From positions 1 through 64,000 of the forward strand of contig CAWCVC010000016.1 in NCBI GenBank assembly GCA_963798805.1: a stretch of DNA of 64,000 nucleotides, written 5' to 3'. Under the pieces are notes generated by a model, which saw nothing but the letters and a program-made list of their open reading frames with translations, had not been told where the DNA came from and searched no databases. The DNA comes from CAVZCK01 sp963798805 (GTDB lineage: Bacteria > Pseudomonadota > Alphaproteobacteria > Rhizobiales > Rhodomicrobiaceae). The position numbers and the translations under genes are program-made. Positions 18,329 through 27,680 of this stretch are shown here, piece by piece. Numbering within the stretch: the first letter of the stretch is position 1; every line of letters starts with the position of its first letter.

Positions 18329-20674
18329 ATGGGCTCACAAATTGTAACTGATCTTCCGGAACGAGCAGTGCCAACCATCATGCCGGCAGGCTTGACCACG
18401 GCCGAAGCTGGCCGTCGCAGGGCCGAGCAGGGCCTATATCGTCACCGCAGAAGCGCCGGCGCGCTGGCGAACCTTCTCGCTAAATTTTGGTCGCCGGTGC
18501 CATGGATGCTTGAAGCCGCCATCCTGCTTCAGCTCTGGCTCGGGCAATACATCGAAGCCGGAGTCATCGGCGCCCTGCTGCTGTTCAACGCGACGCTAGG
18601 ATTTATCCAGGAAGGCCGGGCTGGCGCGGCGTTGGCCGCCCTGAAGAAGCGGCTCGCCGCGACCGCATTGGTTCGCCGCGACGGCGAGTGGACTGTCTTC
18701 CGGCTCGGAACTCGTTCCCGGCGACGTGATCCGTCTGCCGCTCGGAGCACTGGTTCCGGCCGATGCAACGATCATGTCCGGGTCGGTGATGATCAATCAG
18801 TCGATGCTAACCGGCGAATCCGTTCCGGTCGAAGTGGAGCTAGGCAGCAATGTCTACACCGGTTCGCTAGTGCGTCGCGGCCAGGCGACCGCCGAAGTGA
18901 CAGCACCGGCGCGAAGACATATTTCGGGCGAACCGCCGAGCTTGTCCGCATCGCGCATGCCATCAGCACCGAGCAGCGCGCCATTTTTGGCGTGACGCGC
19001 AACCTCGCCATCATCAACGGTGTCGTCGCGGCGCTCATCATCGTCTACGCTTACCTTTCGCCTTCCTGCCGCCGAGCAAATTCGTCTCGCTCTGACCGCC
19101 TGCTGGCCACAATTCCGCTGGCGCTGCCGGCCACCTTCACCTTATCGGCAGCTTTTGGCGCGCAGCTGCTGTCACGGCACGGCGTGCTGCTGACTCGACT
19201 GACAGCCGTTCAGAAGCCGCCGCCATGGATGTCCTATGTGCGGACAAGACCGGGACCCTGACCCGCAACACACTCGAAGTCGCCGATATCATCGCAATGC
19301 CGGGTTTCGCTCGGAGCAGTGCTGGCGCTGGCCGCACTCGCAAGCTCTGAGGCCGACCAGGACCCGATCGATGCCGCCATTCGCGCAGCAGCGGCCAAGG
19401 CGGTCACGCTGGGGCATCCGAACGGCTGCTGCGCTTCGTCCCATTCGATCCGGCGACGAAGACCTCGGAAGCCATCGTGGCCGATGCTGAAGGCCAAGAA
19501 CTTCGGATTGCCAAAGGCGCATTCGAGGTGATTGCTACGAAGGCGCGAGGCCCCAACCGCTCCGTCAGGTCGACGACCTTGCCAAGCAGGGAAACCGCGT
19601 CATTGCCGTTGCGGCGGGTCCGGCGGGGTCGCTGCGGTTCGCGGGCTGATCGCGCTCAGCGATCCGCCACGCGAGGATTCGGCACGCCTCATCGATGCCT
19701 TGCGTGACCTGAACGTGCGTACCGTAATGGTGACAGGCGACTCGCCCGTGACGGCGGCGGCGATTGCCGAGAAGGTCGGAATTGGCGGCAGCCGTTTTCC
19801 CGCGCAACGCGCTCTCCGAAGAGCTGAACGCGGACGCCTTTGGCGTATTCGCGCGTGTTGTTCCCGAGCAGAAATACCAATTGGTCAAAGCGTTGCAGCA
19901 TCAAGGCATGTCGTCGGCATGTGCGGCGACGGCGTCAACGATGCTCCGGCACTGCGACAGGCCCAGATCGGCATCGCCGTTTCGACGGCCACAGATGGGC
20001 CAAAGCCGCCGCAGGCATGGTGCTGACCGAGCCCGGCCTTGCGGGCGTGGTCGCGACAGTGCGCGAGGGGCGGATCGGATTCCAGCGGCTCCTCGCCTAC
20101 ACATTCAACATGCTGGTCAAGAAGACCGAGATCGTCCTGTTCCTAGCGATCGGCCTTGGCCTCACGGGGCACGCCGTGCTGACCCCGGCCCTCATGGTCC
20201 TATTGTTCGTGACCAACGATTTTCTCGCCATGTCGCTCACCACCGATCGCGCCAGCCCGGCGCCAACGCCGAGCGTCTGGCGCATGCGCAACATCACGGC
20301 GGCGGCGGTCTTGCTCGGCGATCTGCAAGCTCGGCTTCTCGACGGCAATCCTGGCGACGGGAAAATTCCGGCTTGCCTTCACTCCTGCCGAGTTGCAGAC
20401 GCTAGCATTCGTGACCCTGGTATTCGGTAACCAGGCCATCTCTGTATGTGCTGCGCGAACGCCGACACATCTGGAGTTCCAGGCCAAGCTATTGGATCGT
20501 CGCGGCTTCCGTTGCCGGCATTGCGATTGTCGCGGCGCTGAGGCTGTCAGGGACAATGATGCAGCCGCTGGGATGGCGAGTCCTGGCAACCGTCTTCGTC
20601 GCCTCAGTGGGATTTGCCTTGATCCTCGACCAGATCAAGCAGCCGGTCGACGGCAATTATTCAAGGTCGGATAG
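18329..20674 (+). pseudogene. P3A-type (proton-efflux-like) P-type ATPase, many frameshifts
   Basis: Fragments of one P-type ATPase appear in order over 2.3 kb. First is an N-terminal region (LTTAEAGRRRAEQGLY, WSPVPWMLEAAILLQ). Next are the actuator domain (VPADATIMSGSVMINQSMLTGESVPVE), LLATIPLALPATFTLSAAFG, and the phosphorylation site DVLCADKTGTLTRNTLEV. The nucleotide domain follows (FVPFDPATKTSEA, RIAKGAFEVI), then the hinge MCGDGVNDAPALRQAQIGIAV. Last are the final membrane helices, including FNMLVKKTEIVLFLAIGLGL. The order and the WSPVPWMLE and DKTGTLT contexts match plasma-membrane H+-ATPase-like P3A pumps. Roughly eight frame changes are needed, so it cannot be functional. Confidence 0.8.
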
Positions 20675-20716
20675 CGACAGCTCAGCGTTCTTTGGCTCGC
20701 CAATTTTTCTGCCCAC

Positions 20717-20730
20717 TTGACCTGTATCAA
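20717..20730. promoter_or_regulatory. FixK/FNR-type box upstream of the first FtsH-domain-like gene
   Basis: TTGACCTGTATCAA fits TTGA-N6-TCAA. TATGCT at 20755-20760 is about 34 bp from its centre and may be the -10. The start codon at 20814 follows 84 bp after the box. Confidence 0.6.
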
Positions 20731-20813
20731 AGCTCGGTAATGCAGCGGCAGGCATATGCTATTTGCACGCCTTGACGGCGCAGCCGCTTGAAGCAAACCA
20801 GCAGGACGACGAG

Positions 20814-21404
20814 ATGACCGACGTTGCGCAGCCTCACCACGCCCGTCCCTGGTACAAGCGTCCGCTGGTAGGGATTGGGTTCATCATCCTTGCGGCATTC
20901 ATGGTTGTTGGCGTCGTTAAACCGGCGGTGGCCTCAGCTACCATTCGTTACAGCGATTTCCTCGATCAGCTCGACGCCAGCAACATCGCCAGCATCACCT
21001 TTGCCGGAACCCAGATCGATGGCCATTTCAAGCAGCCGGTCACGAAAAAAAATGTCAATAGCGGCGCGCCACTGACAGCGTTCCGCAGCCAGGCTCCGAC
21101 TTTCGGCGATCCGACACTCATACCGGAATTGCGCAAAGAGCGCGTCGCGATAGGCGTCAAATCCCCGCAATGGCTAGGAACGGGTACAGCTGCGGTGTTC
21201 GGCATCATCGGCGCATTTATCCTGGCCAAGCCGATGCTGCTCATCATTGCAGCGGCCTTTATTGCCGGCCTGGTCAAGATGTTGCGCGGCGGCAAGGTGG
21301 ATTTTCGGTCCATTCTGTCGACGATGCCGATGTTCGGGTCAGGCGCAGCCGGCGATGGCAAGCAACAGCATCCGGCGGAGATTCATCGCGGGGTTGACAA
21401 TTGA
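20814..21404 (+). CDS. membrane protein with an FtsH-extracellular-like domain (copy 1)
   Basis: A 196-residue protein. It has a short cytoplasmic start with RPWYKRPL, one membrane helix (about 22-45), then YSDFLDQLDASNIASITFAGTQIDGHF, which resembles the small periplasmic domain of the FtsH protease (YSeFl..v..g.V..v.i.g..i.g). A second hydrophobic segment follows (about 135-165), then a polar tail. It lacks the AAA+ and peptidase parts, so it is an FtsH_ext-type domain standing alone. The ATG at 20814 is chosen because the paralogue at 21426 begins in the same way; a TTG at 20763 would add 17 residues. A FixK-type box suggests low-oxygen control. Role unknown; it may modulate FtsH or bind membrane substrates. 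Confidence 0.7.
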   Translation: MTDVAQPHHARPWYKRPLVGIGFIILAAFMVVGVVKPAVASATIRYSDFLDQLDASNIASITFAGTQIDGHFKQPVTKKNVNSGAPLTAFRSQAPTFGDPTLIPELRKERVAIGVKSPQWLGTGTAAVFGIIGAFILAKPMLLIIAAAFIAGLVKMLRGGKVDFRSILSTMPMFGSGAAGDGKQQHPAEIHRGVDN

Positions 21405-21425
21405 TCGGTCCCGATGGAGCGAGAA

Positions 21426-22016
21426 ATGGCAGACGCGGTTCATCATCACTGTACCCGGCCCTGGTATTTGCGCCCTCCGGTGTTGGTTCTCGGCGTCATT
21501 TTGCTGGGCGGCGCCGCCTTCGGCATCGTGGAATTCAGTAACAGGCCGAACCCGGCAGCGCTGTCTTACAGCGATTTCCTCGCACAGCTCGATGCCGGCA
21601 ATGTCGCCAGCGTGAGCTTCAATGGAACGCTGGTCGACGGAAAATTCAAACGCCCGGTCGGGCAAACAGTCACAAACGGGACGGGAGAGAAATCCATCTT
21701 CCGCAGCGAGGTTCCCGCGATCGGCGATCCCACACTATTGCCGGAACTGCGCCAGCAGCACGTGATCATCGATGTCGCCACGTCGTCAGGCTGGCTGTCC
21801 TGGCTCGGGCGGCTGCCCTGGCCGATGGTGGTAATCTTGGCCTTTATTCTCGTTGCCGGCTTGATCAGGTTCGTGCATGGCAAGAAGACCGACACGAGTT
21901 CGGTCATGCCCACGCACCCGATGGTCGGAATCATCACCGGCCTGTCGGCAAGAAGAAATCAAGGACAGTCGGCAGGTGAGGCCGCCAAAGCGCCACCGAG
22001 CGCCTCGGTGCGCTAG
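21426..22016 (+). CDS. membrane protein with an FtsH-extracellular-like domain (copy 2)
   Basis: A 196-residue paralogue of the protein encoded just upstream, with the same layout. MADAVHHHCTRPWYLRPPV is followed by a membrane helix, LSYSDFLAQLDAGNVASVSFNG with LVDGKFKRPVG, GDPTLLPELR, a second helix (PWPMVVILAFILVAGLIRFV) and a polar Ser/Ala-rich tail. The ATG at 21426 is preferred over 21414 because GGAGCGAG then sits before it and it matches the other copy. The gap of about 20 bases from the first gene and shared direction suggest one transcript. Function unknown; such tandem FtsH_ext-like genes are not a family that I can name more precisely. Confidence 0.7.
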   Translation: MADAVHHHCTRPWYLRPPVLVLGVILLGGAAFGIVEFSNRPNPAALSYSDFLAQLDAGNVASVSFNGTLVDGKFKRPVGQTVTNGTGEKSIFRSEVPAIGDPTLLPELRQQHVIIDVATSSGWLSWLGRLPWPMVVILAFILVAGLIRFVHGKKTDTSSVMPTHPMVGIITGLSARRNQGQSAGEAAKAPPSASVR

Positions 22017-22032
22017 TCTCCTATGCCCGTTT

Positions 22033-22800
22033 TCACTTGAAGCGCACGGGTATTATCCCTGTGGCGCTGCCGAGCGTAAACACCCCGACTGCCAGAATGA
22101 ATACGGCAAAGACGCGCTTGAGGCGGCGTTGATCCCATTTTCGAACGAACCTGGCCGCGACGGCGTTTCCGGCAATTCCGCCCACGAGAAAAGCGCCAAC
22201 TATGGCCCAGTCGATCGAAGCCGCCGCGAGCCGCGTCCCCAGGCCGACGAACGAGTTGACCGCAATCACCAACAGCGATGTCGGGATCGCCACTTGCATC
22301 GGCACTGCGAAGGCGAAAACCATCGTGGGCACGATGAGAAAGCCAATTCCGACACCCAGAAATCCAGTCAGGAATCCAATGCCCAAGCCGGCAAGGAAGA
22401 TGACCCACAAGGGTGCCCTCTTGCCGAGCGGCCTATCGCTGCGCTGTGAAACGAGCATGCTGATTGAGGCTGCAATCGTTAGCGTGGCGAACAGCAGCAA
22501 GAGGATCGTGCTCGACGCATAATGCGACAGCAGCGAGCCTGGGATGCTGCCGACGACTCCGCAAGCGCCTAGCAGCAAGCCCGCCTGCCATTGGACGCTG
22601 TCGCGCTGGCCGGCGACGCCCTCGGCAGCAATCCCGCCGACAACAGCGAGCGAGGTCCCGATTGCGGCGTGAACATCTTGCCCAACAAGATAGACCAGGA
22701 TTGGAACCGCCAGGATCGAACCGCCCGTTCCCGTCAAGCCCAGCGCCGCGCCGATGGCGGCGCCATAGCCGAGGTCGCTTAGAGCCTGAGTGATTTGCAT
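22033..22800 (-). CDS. TSUP (TauE/SafE) family permease
   Basis: A 255-residue, very hydrophobic protein with about eight membrane helices and the two repeated halves of the TauE/SafE family. These are LGYGAAIGAALGLTGTGGSILAVP in the first half and GIGFLTGFLGVGIGFLIVP in the second. Family members export or import organic sulfonates, sulfite or related sulfur anions across the inner membrane. The gene is intact and convergent with the FtsH-domain-like pair, ending 17 bases from it. A truncated relative is found at 13828. The substrate cannot be told from sequence. The ATG at 22798-22800 gives the normal family length. Confidence 0.85.
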   Translation of the reverse strand: MQITQALSDLGYGAAIGAALGLTGTGGSILAVPILVYLVGQDVHAAIGTSLAVVGGIAAEGVAGQRDSVQWQAGLLLGACGVVGSIPGSLLSHYASSTILLLLFATLTIAASISMLVSQRSDRPLGKRAPLWVIFLAGLGIGFLTGFLGVGIGFLIVPTMVFAFAVPMQVAIPTSLLVIAVNSFVGLGTRLAAASIDWAIVGAFLVGGIAGNAVAARFVRKWDQRRLKRVFAVFILAVGVFTLGSATGIIPVRFK

Positions 22801-22892
22801 CGCATCTCTCGCCTAGGCTGGTCGTGAACCGAGGAGCGCACAAGCAATCGTCAGCTTTCGGTCGACGACTATCGGAATTTTTCCGCTCGTAT

Positions 22893-22906
22893 TTGATACA
22901 GGTCAA
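22893..22906. promoter_or_regulatory. FixK/FNR-type box between the TSUP gene and the exported protein
   Basis: TTGATACAGGTCAA fits TTGA-N6-TCAA. TAAATT (22928-22933) has its centre 31 bp from the box centre, the classical class II distance for the rightward gene. The box also lies 93 bp from the start of the leftward TSUP gene, so it could serve both. Confidence 0.65.
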
Positions 22907-22968
22907 CCATAGGCGCCGCGGCAGGTCTAAATTTCGTGGGGGTAGTTAAAGCGGAGCAAGAGCCCCCC

Positions 22969-23907
22969 ATGAGAGCCCTCAAAATCATACCCGCGGCAGC
23001 AGTCTTGCTGCTCGGCACGTCCGCTGCTGGCGCGTTGGCTGCGCCGGCCACGACGGTCATCTATCAGCCCATGGTCAGCACTGGCTTGGCAGCGAATGAG
23101 CCGTTCGAAGCTTGGTTCGTCTTCGACAAGTCATCTGATCCGAAGGTGCCCGGCTATGCGGTGCCTGCTGGCGCGACGATCCGCTTCGAATTTCCCAAGC
23201 CGTTCACGCCCGAGAAGGATCTCTTCAAGGGCGCGGTCATGCTCCAGGGCTGGGTGCAAGGCCCGATCCCGGCAAAGTTCACCGCGAACATGGACCCGAG
23301 CAATCTCCGCGCTCTTACCATGAAGTTCGAAAGGCCGATTGGCGTAGCGCCGCCGGAAGCTCCTGGGCTGAAAGACATTCACCTCCGGGTCCCCGTTCTC
23401 AACCCGGCGCAGGCCGGCAATTATCCGATCAAGATCACGTTCACGGATGCGGGCGCGCTGTCGGGAACGACAACTGCGACTGCGCACATCACGCCAAAGC
23501 CGGTGCCTAACGTCGCCGCTTACAATGACCTTAATGGCGGCAAGGGCTCGAACTGGCAGCGCGTTAAGCCGGGCGAAGAAGCACCGATTCCGATCGACTT
23601 CCTGGTAACCCTTCCCGGCGTGCCACGATCCGTCATCAGTCTCAAGCCGAGCGGAAACGAGACACTCAGCATCTTGAGCGACGGCAAGCCCATCGGCTCG
23701 ATCAAAGAGCAAGGCGTGCCCGTGACGATGGTTCCTGAAGCGTTCGGCCCCGGCAAATCGCGCCTCGGCATCATGCGCATTCACGTTAAGGCCGGCGACA
23801 AATCGGGCAATGCGGAAATCACCGCGTCGCTCAACCACGGTAGCCAATACAAGATCAATCTCATTGTGGATGCTGCGACCGCAGAGCCCAATGTCTCGGG
23901 GCATTAG
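22969..23907 (+). CDS. exported protein of unknown function
   Basis: A 312-residue protein with a clear signal peptide (residues 1-25, ALKIIPAAAVLLLGTSAAGALAA, starting after MR). The mature part reads like beta-sandwich domains: many alternating hydrophobic/polar strands, Pro and Gly at turns, and no Cys. It includes a segment ATIRFEFPKPFTP and later EEAPIPIDFLVTLPGVPRSV. I do not recognise the family. The ATG at 22969 directly starts the signal peptide; an upstream start at 22936 would put a charged stretch before it. With a FixK-type box 63 bp upstream, it is probably made under low oxygen and acts in the periplasm or at the cell surface. Confidence 0.65.
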   Translation: MRALKIIPAAAVLLLGTSAAGALAAPATTVIYQPMVSTGLAANEPFEAWFVFDKSSDPKVPGYAVPAGATIRFEFPKPFTPEKDLFKGAVMLQGWVQGPIPAKFTANMDPSNLRALTMKFERPIGVAPPEAPGLKDIHLRVPVLNPAQAGNYPIKITFTDAGALSGTTTATAHITPKPVPNVAAYNDLNGGKGSNWQRVKPGEEAPIPIDFLVTLPGVPRSVISLKPSGNETLSILSDGKPIGSIKEQGVPVTMVPEAFGPGKSRLGIMRIHVKAGDKSGNAEITASLNHGSQYKINLIVDAATAEPNVSGH

Positions 23908-23934
23908 GGGGCGCCAGCAGAGAAGGAGCATTCC

Positions 23935-23979
23935 ATGAAGCATCTCAAATATGCCGGCATACTGAATGATCGGGTCTGA
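23935..23979 (+). pseudogene. 14-codon stub behind a strong ribosome binding site
   Basis: AGAAGGAG stands nine bases before an ATG reading MKHLKYAGILNDRV and then a stop. The strong site and position 27 bases after the exported protein gene suggest the beginning of a once longer second gene of this operon, now cut. No continuation is seen. Confidence 0.35.
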
Positions 23980-24057
23980 TTCCGTCTAAGATCGGCTTCT
24001 GCCAAGCGGAACCGTCCAGCTTTCATTGAAGAGCGCCTGCACCTTGGCGCCGTGTTT

Positions 24058-26602
24058 TTATTGCGGCAAATCGCGTGCAGCGCCGTTGCCGTCGAGGGAG
24101 AAGAGCCGTTCAGCTAGCCGATAGCGCCAGACGGCTCTTAAGGCCAGAGCCCAAATCAGTACCGCCGCTCCGATTGCGGCGAGGGCCCCCCAATAAATCG
24201 GAAACAGCGCGAAATAGCGGCCAAGCTCAGGAACGGCTACGATTGCCACCAAGCTCGCTACCAAAGTGAGGACGAGCAGCGCCGGCCGCCGATCTGCGCT
24301 CTGCTCCGTCCAGCCCGTAAAAACTCTGAGAGGTGGGGCAAGAAAGAGGATCAGCAAAAAGCCCGCCACCGTGATGAAGATCGAGAGTACCGTCTGCGCC
24401 ACAATGGTTGCGGCGGCTGGACCGAATTGAAAATTCAATTCGTGAGGCACACCGGTAAATGCTTCAAATCGCTGGATGATCTCCGTCGGCACCTGATAGG
24501 TTTGCATGCCCTTGAGAACGAGCGTGTAAAACGCGGTATAGAGTGCAACACCAATCACCATGCTCAGGATTGCCGCCGGAATCACGAACCGTACCAGTGA
24601 TCGCAACACGTCCGTCTGCTGTATATCAGGCTTGGCCCACAGGATCAGGAAAAACGACGGAATTCCAGCGGTCAGATAGGTCAGAGCCACCTGTGCCGGT
24701 TCAAAAGGGAATCCGAGACCAAGCATCGAAACGGCAACGATGATCAGCGTTGCCACGGCATCGCGCGTCAGATGCAGGCACATCGCGCTTCTGACGCCCG
24801 CTACCACCCGTTTTCCTTCCCGGAAGGCGGGACGTAGCGGAGAAAAGGAAATCATTCAGCAGCGTCATATCGGCGACATGCCGGGCGGCCTCGCTGCCAG
24901 TGCGCATCGCGATGCCGAGCTGCGCCGTCTTCAAGGCGAGCACGTCGTTTACGCCGTCTCCGATCATCGCGACGTAATGCCCTTGAGCGATCAGAGCTGC
25001 AACGATCCGCTCCTTCTGATGCGGGCCGATACGCCCGAACACGACGGCTTCACTCACTGCGGTGTTGAATTGCTCCGTGGTCATCCGATCGAGATCAAGC
25101 CCGGAGACCGGCGGTGAACTGACAGCCAGTCCTGCTTGATCTGCTAGTGCGGCGACGGTCCCTGGGTCATCTCCGGAAATCAGCTTGATTTGGATGCCTA
25201 GCTGCTGAAATCCGACAACGGTTTCGCGCGCTTCGGGACGAAGTTCATCGGCAAGCCCGATCACGGCCAAAGGGGTGAGAGGCGCCAGGACCGGCGCGCC
25301 TTGCGCGTTGTGGAGGGAAATGGTGTCAGCGTTGCATGCGAACACCAGCACCCGCAATCCTCTCTTTGACCACTCCCGGATCTGGCGCGACAGCAGTGCT
25401 CCATCTGCGGTTGCGTCGTTCGGTAAATGCGGCGCCAGCGCTTCCAAAGATCCGAGCACATAAGTCCCACGCCGCCGTTCATGATCGAAGGAGGCAGCAC
25501 TCCATTGACGCGCGGAGGTGAAATGCACCTCATCGGCCGGAACGATTTTCTCGCCCTGCACACCAGCGGCGATGGCGTCGCTGGTGCGGTTGGATTGTGA
25601 AACGCTGTGGATGAAGCTGCCAAGCAAAGCCTCGATCTCTTCCACGGAACGTCCATTCAGGGGGCGCAAACCACGATAGCTCAGGCGATTGCTTGTTAAC
25701 GTGCCTGTCTTGTCCATGCATAGCACATCGACGTTGCTCAGCAATTCGATGGCGTTGACCTGCTGCACCACGGCGCCGCGCCGTCCGATCAGGACGGCGC
25801 TCAGGCCGTATGCAACGACAACCATGAAGAACAGGCCATAGGGGACTTCGCCGGTTAAAACCGCTGAGATTTGCACGAGCCGGATCAACGGGAGATTCCC
25901 GAGAACCCCCGCCACAAGGATGAGGATGCTCATGATGGCGACCACAAAGATAAGGAAGCGCACCGCGAAATCTACTTGCAGCTGTAATGGCGTCTTTACA
26001 ACCGCGAACCGGCGCGCGCTCGCCGTCAGTTGGTTTGCGAAGCTCTTAGTTCCAACCTTGCCAACTTCATAGAAAGCATCACCCGCGACACAAAAGCTGC
26101 CGGACAGAAGCGGATCGCCCACTCGCTTGACGACAGGGTCGGATTCGCCGCTCAATAACAATTCATCGAGATCAAGAGCGCCTTCTCCAACCAGTATCCC
26201 ATCTGCCACGATCTGGTCGCCGGCGCGCACGTGAAGGATGTCGCCTTTCACTATGCCACATGCGTCGATTGTCTTCTCCTTGCCATCACGGATGACCGCC
26301 ATTAGAGAACGACCCGCAAGCGCGATCTGGTCGAGTTGCCACTTTGCATATACCTCTTGAGCCGTGCGGATGACTGCATTCGCCACGAATAAAGGGCCGA
26401 TGCTAATCAGCGCGTCGCTGACGCGTCCAAGGGCGATCAGCAATGTGGCGATTGTAACGAGAACTCCATTGAAAAGATTGAAGATATTGGCGCGCGCGAT
26501 CTCCCAATAAGAGCGGCTGGTAGCTAGCTCGACATCATTGCCTTCCCCACGTTCCTGCCGGGCTCGTGCTTCACGTTCGGTTAACCCTCGAATCGCCTGC
26601 AT
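24058..26602 (-). pseudogene. CtpE-like P-type cation ATPase, one frameshift
   Basis: Begins MQAIRGLTEREARARQERG, like CtpE-type pumps (GLT..E...R...G..N). It continues with SRSYWEIARANIFNLFN, the actuator motif LLSGESDPV, ISAVLTGEVPYGLFFMV, the phosphorylation site DVLCMDKTGTLTSNRL and the hinge MIGDGVNDVLALKTAQLG. Near 24855 the frame changes once, and the remaining six helices (FEPAQVALTYLTAGIPSFFLI onward) follow in the new frame to 24058. CtpE of mycobacteria moves Ca2+; here the ion is unknown. With only one break in 2.5 kb, the gene was lost recently, or the break is a sequencing error. The ATG at 26602 gives the family start; the frame is open to 26716. Confidence 0.75.
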
Positions 26603-26727
26603 TGGAGGCAACTCACCTTCAAAATACGATCGTCGACATGCCCGACGATTTCCCCACAGAGGAACCACCACACGTTGACGTGAGACAAGCACGAAGTCGA
26701 GGGGGATCTCCTTCACCTGAACGGACT

Positions 26728-27240
26728 TTACCTTGCGAGCCCGGCATTAGCGGCACGGATCCCGCCGGCCTGCGGTGGCGGCGGTGGGATATCGTTCTGC
26801 ATGAAGCGTACCAAGGCCTCCTCACCCTCAATCCGAAACGCTGCTTTGTGCCGTCGCTCGAAACCGATGGTCGAATTAGGCTTTCCCCTCACGCTTCGTC
26901 CGCACACCGAGCCGGAAAAGGCACCCGGTAGCACTTCTACATAATCCGGCAGCGCTTTGCGGCGCTCGAGGCTGCGAAACAGAGCTCGTGCGCCTTGCTC
27001 CGCCGTGGTCGCGAGCTCGGAACGCCCGACATCGCCGACTATCAGCGTAGGCCGGTCAGCACAACTCATGGCTCCGCCGCGCGGGTGCAATCTATGACGA
27101 GGAGCGAAATGTGGCCCGGCGTCTCAAGCACCCCCACCGTCACATTGCCGAGCGGCAGCAGATCGCCATCATGCACGCTTCTATTGCCGCGGTCCCTACT
27201 GCGCACTCGCCTTCGAAGCTGTCGCTTTGTTACGGGATCG
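26728..27240 (-). pseudogene. MBL-fold hydrolase fragment (persulfide dioxygenase-like)
   Basis: The C-terminal part in one frame shows LIVGDVGRSELA, ARALFRSLERRKALPDYVEV, PGAFSGSVCGR and STIGFERRHKAAFRI. This is the C-terminal half of metallo-beta-lactamase-fold hydrolases of the ETHE1/YcbL group that are often paired with rhodanese domains. Upstream, in another frame (about 27228-27061), DLLPLGNVTVGVLETPGH continues the same protein, but the His metal ligand after PGH is damaged and the front with HxHxDH is missing. It is a truncated and frameshifted gene lying just before the CtpE-like gene. Confidence 0.7.
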
Positions 27241-27680
27241 TGAATTCAGAGTGAGGCGTCTGGAAGACGGTTATTCCGAATGGAAAGCGGCCGGGCTGCC
27301 GGTCGAATAGAGGCAATGGAAAGCGAACCGCAGTTGACTGGATCACGCCGCGGAGCCAGCACCATAACACCTGCGCGGTTCACCGTGACTGAGAAGCCTC
27401 GTCCGGATGCTCCAAGTTTGCCGCGTTGAGCCGTCAGGCGAATAAGTGCCCCGTGAAGTGGGCCCACTTCACACATCTTGCCCGCATGAACAGCTTCAAT
27501 TTCTTGCACTTTGATGGCTGATCATTCCTGATCATGCATTTTCAAGCGCTTTGATTCAATTTTCTTCACTTTCATTCAATCTCATTTCTTTTCATATAAA
27601 TTGCTTCACTTTCTTAGCGCATTCAGCCGGGGGGAGAGCCGATATAGTGTGGTCATGATGATGAATGCGTGAGGGAGAGC
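27241..27680. other. AT-rich stretch with short repeats upstream of traK
   Basis: Bases 27480-27615 are strikingly AT-rich for this region and contain repeated words: CTTCACTTTC at 27564-27573 and 27604-27613 (40 bp apart), and ATTCAAT at 27554-27560 and 27574-27580. TraK of IncP-type systems binds repeated sites at the transfer origin next to its gene, so this could be a relic oriT region. No nic consensus could be recognised. A minus-strand open frame (27246-27509) has no recognisable domain. Confidence 0.35.

Noticed and set aside
18081..18347. Hydrophobic plus-strand frame before the P3A-type ATPase as a membrane protein gene
   Set aside because: Only its first 40 or so residues are membrane-like; the rest crosses the FixK-type box and the promoter, with random composition.
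27246..27509. 87-codon minus-strand frame beside traK
   Set aside because: No domain, no ribosome binding site, and it overlaps the beginning of the damaged MBL-fold region; treated as chance.
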